From Psychromonas ingrahamii 37 (GTDB lineage: Bacteria > Pseudomonadota > Gammaproteobacteria > Enterobacterales > Psychromonadaceae), in NCBI RefSeq assembly GCF_000015285.1, contig NC_008709.1:3348001-3412000 (forward strand): a DNA stretch of 64,000 bases, in the 5' to 3' direction. The position numbers and the translations under genes are program-made. Each line of letters starts with the position of its first letter. Position 1 is the first letter of the stretch. The notes under the pieces are model-generated. The model was not told the DNA's origin. It ran no database searches and saw only the letters and a list, made by a program, of their open reading frames with translations. This document shows positions 18,003-27,027 of this stretch, one piece after another.

Positions 18003-19726
18003 CACTTTTGTCGCCAACCCTGAGTGCTTTTTTCAAAAAAATTATAAAGCAGTAAATGCACTATTTTAGCAAACAGCGCAGCGCACATAATCATTACCGC
18101 CATCGCGGCAGCCGAGCCCGTTTGCCCCGCGTCACTCATATTTAATACCGACACCGATGCCGGTATAGTGTCCGTTGAATAGAGAAAAATAACCGCCGAG
18201 GTGGTGGTTAACGCATTAATAAAAAGATACGCCGCAATATCTAATACGGCAGGTAAACACACCGGCAGAGTCACTTTATAAAACAATTTATATTGCGGTA
18301 ACTTAATCGATGCGGCACTCGATTCTAACTCCGCAGGCAATTGTTTAAGCGCGGTGACGGCAGTCATATGCCCGACAGTGTAATAGTGAATAACCGTATT
18401 AAGCGCCAATAATAACATCGAACCATACAATATATTTAAGGGGTTATCGATATGATTAAAAAAGAAAATATAACCCAATCCTAGTACCATACCTGGAATC
18501 GCCATCGGCAAAAGACTTAACATTTGCAGGGTACGGCGAAGCACGGTAAAAGAACGACTTTTCTCCATTGAATAGGCACCAACAAAAATGAATAGCGTCC
18601 CTATTAATGCTGTCCAACTACCCAACTGTAGAGAGTTCCAAAATGGACTCCAGCCGTAAGCGCTCATCTCAGCAAAGTTATAATGATTAAAAGACAGCGC
18701 CTTATTCCAGGGCCAGAAAGTCACTAATGATCCATAAACCGCCATGCCTAAAATAATTAAAACCATCAGTGAAATCAGTAAACAATAGATAAAACAGATG
18801 CTGTCCCTTACCGGCTGAGGGGATGGTTGATAAGGCACAGAGCGGCTATCAAAGAGATTTTGCTGCTTTTTTTGTACCCAGCGATCCACCGCAAAGGCTA
18901 ATAATGCCGGTAATAACAGAAGCAAACTGACCACCGCCGCCATCGAAAAATTCTGCTGACCAACGACTTGTTTAAAGATATCCGTGGCTAACACGTTATA
19001 ACTCCCTCCAATCACCTTAGGTACACCAAAATCACAGATAACCAAGGTAAAAATAACAATCAAAGTGCTGATCAGGCCATATTTTGCCGCGGGCAAGGTG
19101 ATCACAAAAAAGGTTTTAAAAGACGATGTTTTTAAGGCTTTGGCACTTTCATAAAGCCGTGCATCGGAGGTACTCAGTGAGGTACTTAAGATCATTAACG
19201 CATGAGGAAAAGTCCAGAAAACCAGTCCTATTGAAATACCGATAAATCCATAGACTGAATTTCCTAATAACAATTCTTTTGCAATACCTTGATTACCAAA
19301 TAAAAAAATTAAACTAATCGCGGGTAATAAAGAAGGCGCTAAAATGGGTGCCATGCCTAAGACTTTAAATAATCCCTTAAACGGCATACATGAACGGGTT
19401 AAAGCAAAGGCATAAAAAAAGGCCAAACTGCCCACAATTGCAGTGACCACAATACCCAGGGTAAATGAGTTTTTAACCGAGAACCATAACGCCGCAGATG
19501 AAAAGTATAAAAGAAAATTTGCCACGCCCACAAACTGTCCATCACTATTAAAAATACTGCTGCTTAATATCGACAATAAAGGGGCAACAACAAAGAGCAG
19601 CAGTACACCCGTGAGTAGTAGCAGTATTAAAAGCAGAATAATTTTATCTCGACTCACCCGCTTAAAATAAGTGTTGATAAGGGAAGGCTGCGCGACGGTT
19701 TTAAGTGCCGTATCTATTACATTCAT
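18002..19726 (-). CDS. 2-AEP ABC transporter permease (fused PhnU/PhnV type)
   Basis: About 574 residues, roughly twelve membrane helices in two consecutive binding-protein-dependent permease domains (each with an EAA-like loop, e.g. LYESAKALKTSSFKTFFVITLP and LESSAASIKLPQYKLFYKVTLP). It matches the fused iron/putrescine-like permeases found in 2-AEP transport clusters; elsewhere PhnU and PhnV are separate proteins. The ATG at 19726 has TTAGGAAT upstream; the longer frame starts with TTG at 19750 and overlaps phnT. Spacing to phnT is ~10 nt, so they are co-transcribed. It imports 2-AEP with PhnS and PhnT at the inner membrane. Confidence 0.9.
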   Translation of the reverse strand: MNVIDTALKTVAQPSLINTYFKRVSRDKIILLLILLLLTGVLLLFVVAPLLSILSSSIFNSDGQFVGVANFLLYFSSAALWFSVKNSFTLGIVVTAIVGSLAFFYAFALTRSCMPFKGLFKVLGMAPILAPSLLPAISLIFLFGNQGIAKELLLGNSVYGFIGISIGLVFWTFPHALMILSTSLSTSDARLYESAKALKTSSFKTFFVITLPAAKYGLISTLIVIFTLVICDFGVPKVIGGSYNVLATDIFKQVVGQQNFSMAAVVSLLLLLPALLAFAVDRWVQKKQQNLFDSRSVPYQPSPQPVRDSICFIYCLLISLMVLIILGMAVYGSLVTFWPWNKALSFNHYNFAEMSAYGWSPFWNSLQLGSWTALIGTLFIFVGAYSMEKSRSFTVLRRTLQMLSLLPMAIPGMVLGLGYIFFFNHIDNPLNILYGSMLLLALNTVIHYYTVGHMTAVTALKQLPAELESSAASIKLPQYKLFYKVTLPVCLPAVLDIAAYLFINALTTTSAVIFLYSTDTIPASVSVLNMSDAGQTGSAAAMAVMIMCAALFAKIVHLLLYNFFEKSTQGWRQK

Positions 19727-19736
19727 AAATAAATTC

Positions 19737-20840
19737 CTAAGCGGCGACAACGGTAGGCTTGCTTTTATAGGTTGGTGAATAAGTGCGTATTTGGGTCGTA
19801 TCTATGGCTAGATTGCGTGTTTGTTGTGATTTTAAATTTAGTTTTCTGGCTTCTCGTACGGGTACGTTAACGTAAATGCTCGGTGCCGATAATTCATCCC
19901 ACAATTGGCATTCCACCTGATAATAAGCGCCCTGAAATTCGATAAATTGAATTTTAACTGAAATACTGTTTTCACTCTCAGAGCAAAAATATAAACATTC
20001 CGGGCGAATAGCAAGATCCACCAGACCGCTCTTAATACCCTTAATCGGGGTGTTTTCCGGGATCTTTAATAGACTCTCTCCGATTCTGATAAACGATTTA
20101 TTAATAATTGAAGCTGAAATAAAGTTCATGGTGCCGACAAAGTTCGCAACAAAACGTGTTGCAGGTTGTTCATAAATTTCCTGTGGAGACCCAATTTGCT
20201 CAATCACGCCCTGGTTCATTACGACAATACGATCCGCCATCGCTAATGCTTCTTCCTGATCATGTGTGACCATTACCGAGGTGATGCCTAATTTTTTTTG
20301 TAACCGGCAGATTTCTTCACGTAAATAAGTACGCACCTTTGCATCTAAGGCTGACAGTGGTTCATCTAATAATAATAATCCCGGTGATAATGCCAATGCA
20401 CGCGCTAATGCGACACGTTGTTGTTGTCCACCCGACAGCTGGTTAGGGTATTGATTTGCAAAGTCAGTCAGTCCTACCATTGCAAGCCATTTATTAACTA
20501 GATTAATGCAGTCATAATTAGAGTGACCCTGATTCTTTAAACCCAGTGCAATATTATCCTGCACCGTTAAATTAGGAAAAAGCGCATAGGATTGAAAAAC
20601 GATGCCAAAATCTCTTTTTTCCGGCGGCAAATGGGTAATATCAGTACCCGCTTGAACCATAAGGCCGGAAGTCACCGCTTCTAACCCCGCAATACAGCGC
20701 AGCAGTGTGGTTTTTCCACAACCTGACGGGCCTAAAAAACACACAAATTCGCCTTCTTTAATGCTAAAAGATATTTTCTCCAGTGCAGTAAATTGGCCAA
20801 ATTTTTTGACTACATTGTCGATATTAAGATATGTTTGCAT
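19737..20840 (-). CDS. phnT: 2-AEP ABC transporter ATP-binding protein
   Basis: 367 residues. Walker A GPSGCGKTTLL (residues ~37-47), Q-loop SYALFPNLTV, signature LSGGQQQRVALARAL, Walker B LLLLDEPLSALD and the switch His in VMVTHDQEEALAMAD are all intact. A C-terminal TOBE-type domain follows (residues ~240-350). This is the import ATPase for the adjacent permease and binding protein. The ATG at 20840 is a clear start. A perfect palindrome with a T-rich tail separates it from phnS upstream. Confidence 0.92.
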   Translation of the reverse strand: MQTYLNIDNVVKKFGQFTALEKISFSIKEGEFVCFLGPSGCGKTTLLRCIAGLEAVTSGLMVQAGTDITHLPPEKRDFGIVFQSYALFPNLTVQDNIALGLKNQGHSNYDCINLVNKWLAMVGLTDFANQYPNQLSGGQQQRVALARALALSPGLLLLDEPLSALDAKVRTYLREEICRLQKKLGITSVMVTHDQEEALAMADRIVVMNQGVIEQIGSPQEIYEQPATRFVANFVGTMNFISASIINKSFIRIGESLLKIPENTPIKGIKSGLVDLAIRPECLYFCSESENSISVKIQFIEFQGAYYQVECQLWDELSAPSIYVNVPVREARKLNLKSQQTRNLAIDTTQIRTYSPTYKSKPTVVAA

Positions 20841-20900
20841 AATAAAAACCTGACTATTAATAAAAATAATAATGCACTTATTCTTTGGATCTAAAAAAAG

Positions 20901-20928
20901 AAAATAAGGAGGTTAACCTCCTTATTTT
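20901..20928 (-). terminator. Perfect palindromic attenuator between phnS and phnT
   Basis: AAAATAAGGAGGTT and its exact reverse complement AACCTCCTTATTTT abut to form a 28-bp palindrome. On the minus strand it is followed by CTTTTTTT. Placed between the binding-protein gene and the ATPase gene, it should let more phnS than phnT mRNA accumulate. The loop would consume the central bases. Confidence 0.8.
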
Positions 20929-20937
20929 TGGGATGAC

Positions 20938-21945
20938 TTAACTTCTTGGTTCTGATTTGCTATCGAATTTTTCAGACCATGTTTTTAACACTTGTGCTCT
21001 CTGGTCACCCATACGCGCAAAATCCATTTTTGCCATCACGGGTTTCACATTCGGGAAGTTTTTGACTTCTTTATGTACGTCTTTATGCCCAACCACAGGG
21101 TACACTTCTATATATAATTCATTCGCTTGTTTGGAAACAGACCAGTCAACAACACGTTTAGCTGCAGCATTGTCTTTTACTAAACCCACCGCTTCAGATT
21201 CCCAACCAATTCCCTCGGGCGTCACTAATGTCAGTGGTGCACCTTGTGTTTTTAGCTTAGTGCCGCGACTTGCCATGGAAATACCAATAGCCACTTCGCC
21301 CATGCCTGCCTGCACACAAGGTTTTGAACCCGAATGTGTATAATGAGAGATATTTTTATCCAATTCTGTCATGTAGTTCCAGGCTTTTCCTTCACCCATA
21401 TTTTGTAACCATGCTGATACCTGCATATAACCCGTACCCGATGAGGCTGGATTTGGCATAGCGATATGACCTTTATAGACAGGTTTTGTTAAATCATCCC
21501 ATGATGTTGGCAGTGGTAAGTTGTACTGTTCAGCCACTATATCGTTAAAACAAATAGCATTAAAAAAGGCATCATTACCAAACCAGGCCTGATCCGCCTG
21601 AGGATCATTTAACGAGGGATCTAACGCGGCGAGACCTTTTGGTGTATAAGTTTTTAAGATGCCTTCAGTTTTTAATAAAGCCATTGAAGATCCTGCGAGT
21701 CCCCAAACAACTTCGGCACGGGGGTTATTCTTTTCGGCTAATAATTTTGCGGTCATAATACCCGTTGAATCACGTACCCATTTGATAGAAATATCCGGAT
21801 TATCATTTTCAAAAGCGTTTTTATATTTTGCTAAAAGGTCTGTTTCAAATGCGGTATAAACCGTTACATTCTGTGTTGCATAACTATTTGCAGCACATAA
21901 TGCCAACGCTGCTGCGAGTGTTGTTTTTATCAAACGAGTTTTCAT
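20938..21945 (-). CDS. phnS: 2-AEP ABC transporter periplasmic binding protein
   Basis: 335 residues with a Sec signal peptide (MKTRLIKTTLAAALALCAANSYA, cleavage near residue 23). The mature protein is a family-1 type periplasmic binding protein (TVYTAFETDLLAKYKNAF; GLAGSSMALLKTEG; ASSGTGYMQVSAWLQNMGE), the type that serves Fe3+/2-AEP importers. The match to PhnS rests on the Salmonella-type phnS-T-U-V/R gene set and the divergent phnW-pbfA-phnX genes. First gene of the minus-strand operon; its promoter lies in the 259-bp divergent region with a GntR operator 36 nt upstream of the ATG. Confidence 0.92.
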   Translation of the reverse strand: MKTRLIKTTLAAALALCAANSYATQNVTVYTAFETDLLAKYKNAFENDNPDISIKWVRDSTGIMTAKLLAEKNNPRAEVVWGLAGSSMALLKTEGILKTYTPKGLAALDPSLNDPQADQAWFGNDAFFNAICFNDIVAEQYNLPLPTSWDDLTKPVYKGHIAMPNPASSGTGYMQVSAWLQNMGEGKAWNYMTELDKNISHYTHSGSKPCVQAGMGEVAIGISMASRGTKLKTQGAPLTLVTPEGIGWESEAVGLVKDNAAAKRVVDWSVSKQANELYIEVYPVVGHKDVHKEVKNFPNVKPVMAKMDFARMGDQRAQVLKTWSEKFDSKSEPRS

Positions 21946-21980
21946 ATTAATCTCCAGGTTCTTAATAAGTTGTGCGCTAA

Positions 21981-21994
21981 TTGGTATGTACCAG
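21981..21994. promoter_or_regulatory. Candidate PhnR operator in front of phnS
   Basis: TTGGTATGTACCAG contains TGGTA-TG-TACCA, a palindrome fitting the HutC-type GTn(TA)nAC pattern (GT-A-TG-T-AC). It lies 36-49 nt upstream of the phnS start. Confidence 0.55.
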
Positions 21995-22167
21995 TTTCAA
22001 GTGTTAACTGTACAGCCCGTTTGTGACAGAATTATTAAATAAATATGATGGTGTTATTTATAGCCACAACCCCTTTATAAATAGCAAAATGCAAATATTA
22101 AGCTTTTGTGAAACTTGCTGTCTCACTCTTTACCAGGGTATTTTTTAGTATTAAAGTAATAGACAAT

Positions 22168-22184
22168 TCTGGTCTACACCAAAA
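22168..22184. promoter_or_regulatory. Candidate PhnR operator in front of phnW
   Basis: TCTGGTCTACACCAAAA contains GGTCTACACC, an exact GTnTAnAC match for HutC-subfamily GntR regulators. It lies 20-35 nt upstream of the phnW ATG, so binding would block transcription or an adjacent promoter. Confidence 0.6.
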
Positions 22185-22204
22185 ACCAAATAAAAAGAGG
22201 CATT

Positions 22205-23311
22205 ATGAACAATGAATATTTACTACTGACCCCCGGGCCGTTATCAACCTCTAAAACAGTGCGTAATGCCATGCTTAAAGATTGGTGTACTTGGGATGAT
22301 CAATATAATAAAGAAATTGTTGAGGTGATTAGGGATAAACTGGTAAAGCTTGCCACCACACAAAAAAACTATACCTGCGTTTTAATGCAGGGCTCGGGCA
22401 CGGCGTCCGTTGAAGCGACCATCGGCAGTGTTATCGACAAACAAGGCAAATTATTAGTCATTGATAATGGCTCCTATGGTGCGAGAATGGCCGAAATTGC
22501 GCACTATCTTGCGCTTGACTGTGTTGTGCTTGCACCCGGTGAAACAACTCAGCCTGATTTACAACTGCTTGAAAGCACGCTGCTTAATGACCCGAAGATT
22601 ACTCATGTTGCTATGGTGCACTGCGAAACCACCACGGGAATGTTAAATCCCCTTGAAGATTTTTGTCGCATTGCTAAAGCCCATAACAAAGTCACTATTG
22701 TCGATGCTATGTCCAGTTTTGGTGGCATTGAGATGGATATTGGGCAATTGAATATCGACTTTATGATTAGCTCTGCCAATAAATGCATTCAAGGTGTGCC
22801 CGGGTTTGCTTTTGTGATTGCTAAACAGAGTGTTTTGCAGGAATGCAAAGGGTTAGCCCGTTCACTGACCTTAGATTTATATGCTCAGTGGCAATGTATG
22901 CAGGAAAATAATGGTAAATGGCGATTCACCTCACCCACTCATACGGTACGTGCATTTTATCAGGCCTTGCTGGAATTAGAAGAAGAAGGCGGCATTGGAG
23001 AGCGTCAACAACGTTATATCACTAACCAAAAAAAATTAGTAACAGGCATGCGTGAATTAGGTTTTAAAACACTTTTACCCGATGCTCTACATTCGCCGAT
23101 TATCACTTCATTCCATTCTCCAAGCTCACCTGAATATGACTTCAAACGTTTCTATGTGTTATTAAAAGCAGCAGGTTTTGTGATTTATCCGGGCAAAGTA
23201 TCCAATGCCGATTGTTTCCGTATTGGCAATATTGGCGAGGTTTATCCTGAAGATATTGATAAGCTAATGATTGCCATAAAAAATGTTATTTACTGGCAAG
23301 TCGCTGCATGA
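22205..23311 (+). CDS. phnW: 2-aminoethylphosphonate:pyruvate aminotransferase
   Basis: 368 residues, class-V PLP aminotransferase of normal PhnW length. It starts [19 protein letters not shown], has [12 protein letters not shown] for phosphate binding and [12 protein letters not shown] with the PLP lysine. It converts 2-AEP and pyruvate to phosphonoacetaldehyde and alanine, the first step of the route completed by PhnX. The ATG has AGAGG 4 nt upstream. It overlaps pbfA by 4 nt (ATGA), so translation is coupled. Expression is probably controlled by PhnR through the site at 22168. Confidence 0.97.
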
Positions 23312-24714
23312 ATAAAGTCATGCCTGATAAGGCACATCTGCGCAGTGAAGGTGATCTAAATACCACAAAAGCCAGGCAAGACTGGCAACATAAACAGCAG
23401 CATCAACAGACAAAAACACTGCTAAAACGGGATGCCGATGTGTTTTTACATCAAGCTATGTCAACACCCTGTTTAAACAGTTTAGCGTCAGCTGAAGGTA
23501 TTTATATCACCGACAGCAGTGGTCATTCTTATATGGATTTCCACGGTAATAATGTCCATCAATTAGGTTATGGCCACCCTGTACTGATTGAAAAAGTAAC
23601 CAAGCAAATAAGTCAATTACCCTTTTCACCGCGGCGTTTTACTAATGAAACGGCCATTGAATGCGCTGAAAAGCTCAGTGAGATTTGCGGTGGAGAGTTA
23701 AACCGGGTGTTATTTGCACCCGGTGGCACCTCGGTGATTGGCATGGCATTAAAACTGGCGCGATATATTAGTGGAAATTATAAAGTAGTTTCCCTTTGGG
23801 ATTCCTTTCACGGAGCGTCACTGGATGCGATTTCAGTCGGGGGAGAAGCCTGTTTTCGTGAAGGTATGGGGCCATTAATGGCAGGCGTTGAGCGTATTCC
23901 ACCGCCTGTTACCTACCGTGGTGCATTGACCAGTCCCGATGGTAGTGATCTGCATTATGCGGATTACCTTGAATATGTAATTGAAAAAGAAGGCGGCATT
24001 GGGGCTTTTATTGCAGAAGCCGTGCGAAATACCGATGTGCAGGTGCCAAGCAAAGCTTACTGGAAACGTATTCGTGAGATTTGTGATAAACATAATGTGT
24101 TATTAATTATCGATGATATCCCTAACGGCATGGGCCGCAGTGGCCACTGGTTTACTCATCAGGCATTTGATATTGAACCCGATATTCTTTGTATCGGCAA
24201 AGGCTTAGGGGGCGGATTAGTACCGATGGCCGCCATGATAACCAAAGATAAATACAATACCGCTACCCATATTTCTCTGGGGCATTATACCCATGAGAAA
24301 AGCCCTATTGGTTGCGCAGCGGCACTTGCTACCATCCAAATCATTGAACAGGAGCAACTGCTCAGTCAAGTTAAGCTGCATAGTTTATATATTGAGCAGC
24401 GTTTATTAAAGCTTAAAGAAAATCACCCTTTGATTGGTGATATCCGCGGCATTGGTTTGCTCTGGGCGGTAGAATTAGTGACCGATAGAAACACTAAAAC
24501 CCGCGCATTTGATCAAGCCGAAGCCCTGTTATATGAATGCCTGGCACAAGGGCTTAGCTTTAAAATATCTCAGGGTAATGTGATCCAGCTCAGCCCCCCG
24601 CTTATTATCAGCCACACACAATTACAGAATGCACTTGATCTCTTTGAACAAGCCCTTAAAAATATAACTCAGGATTCACATTATGAAGAATGCCATGAAC
24701 AGCACCATAAATAA
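23308..24714 (+). CDS. pbfA: Class-III PLP enzyme, (R)-1-hydroxy-2-aminoethylphosphonate ammonia-lyase type (PbfA)
   Basis: 468 residues, fold type I, class-III aminotransferase family. PLP lysine in [17 protein letters not shown], the Asp pairing with the PLP ring in [15 protein letters not shown]. Proteins of this type lying between phnW and phnX have been shown (Vibrio splendidus PbfA) to eliminate ammonia from (R)-1-hydroxy-2-AEP to give phosphonoacetaldehyde. This widens the pathway to a hydroxylated substrate that PhnW cannot use. I assign it from gene position and the long class-III profile; a true transaminase is the alternative. It overlaps phnW by 4 nt and phnX by 32 nt. Confidence 0.85.
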
Positions 24715-25582
24715 CGACATAAATAACGACATAAATAACGACATAAATAACGACATAAATAACACACAATCAAACTCCCCTATTGAAGCAGTTATCTTTG
24801 ACTGGGCCGGTACTATTGTTGACTTTGGCTCATTTGCACCAACCACTATTTTTGTGGAATCTTTTCAAAAAGAGTATGACTTTGCCATTACCCTGCAGGA
24901 AGCACGTGTACCCATGGGACTCGGTAAATGGGATCATATTCAAGCGGTGGGTAAATTACCGAGTGTAGCAACCCGCTGGCAAGCACAGTTTGGTAAAGCC
25001 ATGGACAATGCCGATATTGACCAGATCTACAATACTTTTATTCCCCTGCAAAAAGTCAAAGTGGTTGATCATGCAGACCCTATTTTAAATGCGATTAACG
25101 TGGTGAATGATTTAAAAAAACAGGGCATCAAAATTGGATCATGCAGCGGTTATCCGCGTGCCGTAATGGATGTATTGATTCCTGCTGCTGCCGAAAATGG
25201 CTATTTACCCGATTGTGTTGTGGCCACTGACGATTTACCTTACGGTGGCCGACCTGCACCTCATATGGCCCTTAAAAATGTAATTGAACTTGGGGTTAAC
25301 AGTGTAACAAACTGTATTAAAGTCGATGATTCGACACCGGGTATTGAGGAAGGCCATAATGCAGGGATGTGGACGGTGGCACTTTTATTGTCAGGAAATG
25401 AAGCGGGATTAACGGCACAGGAATATCAACAGGCAAGTGTACAGACCTTGAATAAAGCGCGTGAAAAAGCACGTTTAATTATGAAAAAATCCAATCCGCA
25501 TTATTTGATTGATACTATTAACGATTTACCTGCTGTGATCAAAGAGATTGAGTTACGTTTAATCAAAGGTGAGCGTCCATAA
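24683..25582 (+). CDS. phnX: Phosphonoacetaldehyde hydrolase (phosphonatase)
   Basis: 299 residues, HAD superfamily. Catalytic Asp in [13 protein letters not shown] (residue ~39) and the Schiff-base Lys in [10 protein letters not shown] (residue ~79) are both present. It splits phosphonoacetaldehyde into acetaldehyde and phosphate. The N-terminus is unusual: ~30 residues precede the catalytic core, mostly a NNDI repeat made by five near-perfect 12-bp units. The ATG at 24683 has AGGA 8 nt upstream and lies inside the end of pbfA; a second ATG at 24695 would only shorten the tail. Last gene of the phnW-pbfA-phnX operon. Confidence 0.95.
24709..24762 (+). repeat. 12-bp tandem repeat inside phnX
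   Basis: ATAAATAACGAC is repeated head to tail about 4.5 times, coding Asn-Asn-Asp-Ile. The unit is a multiple of three, so slippage would lengthen or shorten the tail without a frameshift. The repeat begins right where the pbfA frame ends. Confidence 0.9.
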
Positions 25583-25609
25583 CAATTACCCCTGAACCCT
25601 TATCTTAAA

Positions 25610-25639
25610 TTAGAGGGCTGAAATAACTTAGCCCTCTAA
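25610..25639. terminator. Hairpin after the phnW-pbfA-phnX operon
   Basis: TTAGAGGGCT and AGCCCTCTAA form a perfect 10-bp stem with a 10-nt loop, 28 nt after the phnX stop. The T run is not immediate (a TCTTTTTTTAT tract follows ~18 nt later), so it is a probable but not classical terminator. Confidence 0.6.
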
Positions 25640-25799
25640 ACAAGTTGAGATAAAAGGTCTTTTTTTATCATTGTTCTATTTTTACCACACGCATCTGCCG
25701 CTTTACCGCTTATATTTTATTCTACAACCACAGTGTACAACGTCAATCTTTTCAGCGTTTTGTTTGATTGGCTTTAGTCAATCTGAGCCTGACCAAAGA

Positions 25800-26675
25800 T
25801 TATTTATCGGTAAATTTTTCTAACCGGGCATGTAAGCTTGCGGTGTCCCAGCGACTTCCCCCCATGCCTTGCACTTCACCATAAAACTGATCGACTACTG
25901 CTGTCACTGGTAAGTTTGCCTTATTGTGGCGTGCTTCATTAAGCGTAATCGCTAAATCTTTGCGCATCCAGTCAACCGCAAAACCAAATTCATAACTATT
26001 GTCGATCATTGCCTGATGACGATTCTCCATTTGCCACGACTGCGCCGCGCCTTTGGAGATCACATCAATGACTTTATTGACATCAAGATCGGCACATTTG
26101 GCAAAATGAATCGCCTCAGCCAAGCCTTGCACCGCGCCGGCAATACAGATCTGGTTAACCATTTTAGCCAGCTGACCACTGCCCACATCACCAATCCGTT
26201 CAGCACAGCGAGCATAGGCATCAATAACCGGACACACTTTCTCAAATACCGCGCTGTCACCGCCAATCATAATGGTTAAAATACCCTTTTCTGCGCCCGC
26301 CTGACCACCGGATACCGGTGCGTCGAGAAATCCTTTGCCTTGCTCAGCACAGAGCGCTGCCAGTTCACGAGCAACATCGGCAGATGCCGTTGTATGATCA
26401 ACTAATATAGCGCCGCTCTTCATTCCTGCCAGCATGCCATCTTCACCCAAAACAACCGCGCGTAAATCATTGTCATTGCCAACACAGCTAAACACAATTT
26501 CAGCGTCTTGAGCGGCTTCACGTGGAGTCAGGCCTATGCTGCCCTGATATTGTTGCTGCCACTTCTGTGCCTTGGCTAATGTGCGGTTATAGACACAAAC
26601 ATCATGACCCGCCTGCTTTAAAAATCCTGCCATCGGGTAACCCATAACGCCTAAGCCGATAAATGCAACCTTCAT
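25800..26675 (-). CDS. NAD(P)-dependent beta-hydroxyacid dehydrogenase (GarR/MmsB family)
   Basis: 291 residues, 3-hydroxyisobutyrate dehydrogenase/tartronate semialdehyde reductase family. Rossmann motif MKVAFIGLGVMGYPMA, substrate-binding DAPVSGGQAGAEKG and the catalytic lysine region GSGQLAKMVNQ are intact. The dinucleotide is probably NADPH because the second strand carries YNRT. It reduces small aldehyde acids such as tartronate or succinic semialdehyde; the exact substrate is not readable. It is convergent with the phn operon and stands alone. The ATG at 26675 has GAAAGGAG upstream, a strong Shine-Dalgarno. Confidence 0.88.
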   Translation of the reverse strand: MKVAFIGLGVMGYPMAGFLKQAGHDVCVYNRTLAKAQKWQQQYQGSIGLTPREAAQDAEIVFSCVGNDNDLRAVVLGEDGMLAGMKSGAILVDHTTASADVARELAALCAEQGKGFLDAPVSGGQAGAEKGILTIMIGGDSAVFEKVCPVIDAYARCAERIGDVGSGQLAKMVNQICIAGAVQGLAEAIHFAKCADLDVNKVIDVISKGAAQSWQMENRHQAMIDNSYEFGFAVDWMRKDLAITLNEARHNKANLPVTAVVDQFYGEVQGMGGSRWDTASLHARLEKFTDK

Positions 26676-27027
26676 AATAATGCTCCTTTCTTGAATAAAT
26701 GAGTGATTAAAAATGATAAACGGCTATGGAAATATAAAAGGCTAAAGTGCCGAATATCCAAACCTTTTATTGATGAAATTAATATTATGCCGATTAAAAT
26801 CAGAATGTATTTTTTTCAACTAAAAATGCGATAAGAAAGTAAATAGATTAATCTAAAGCCTATAGCAGTTAGCAGTTAGCAGTTAGCAGTTAGCAGTTAG
26901 CACAAAAGTGAGCGTCAATAGGTTTTATTTTGCACTGGTACTGCGCACAATTTTGTATCTACGGCATAGATTATCCACTTTTTTTTTATATACTCTAATA
27001 GTAAAAGATTCAATTGGAGAATAAATA
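26676..27027. repeat. Intergenic region with a heptamer tandem repeat
   Basis: AGCAGTT is repeated five times head to tail at 26865-26900. It lies ~190 bp upstream of the dehydrogenase start on one side and ~125 bp upstream of the membrane protein gene on the other. No gene is visible in the gap; both flanking genes are transcribed away from it. Confidence 0.7.

Noticed and set aside
24709-24762. Phase-variable on/off switch in phnX
   Set aside because: The 12-bp unit keeps the frame, so slippage changes tail length but cannot switch the gene off.
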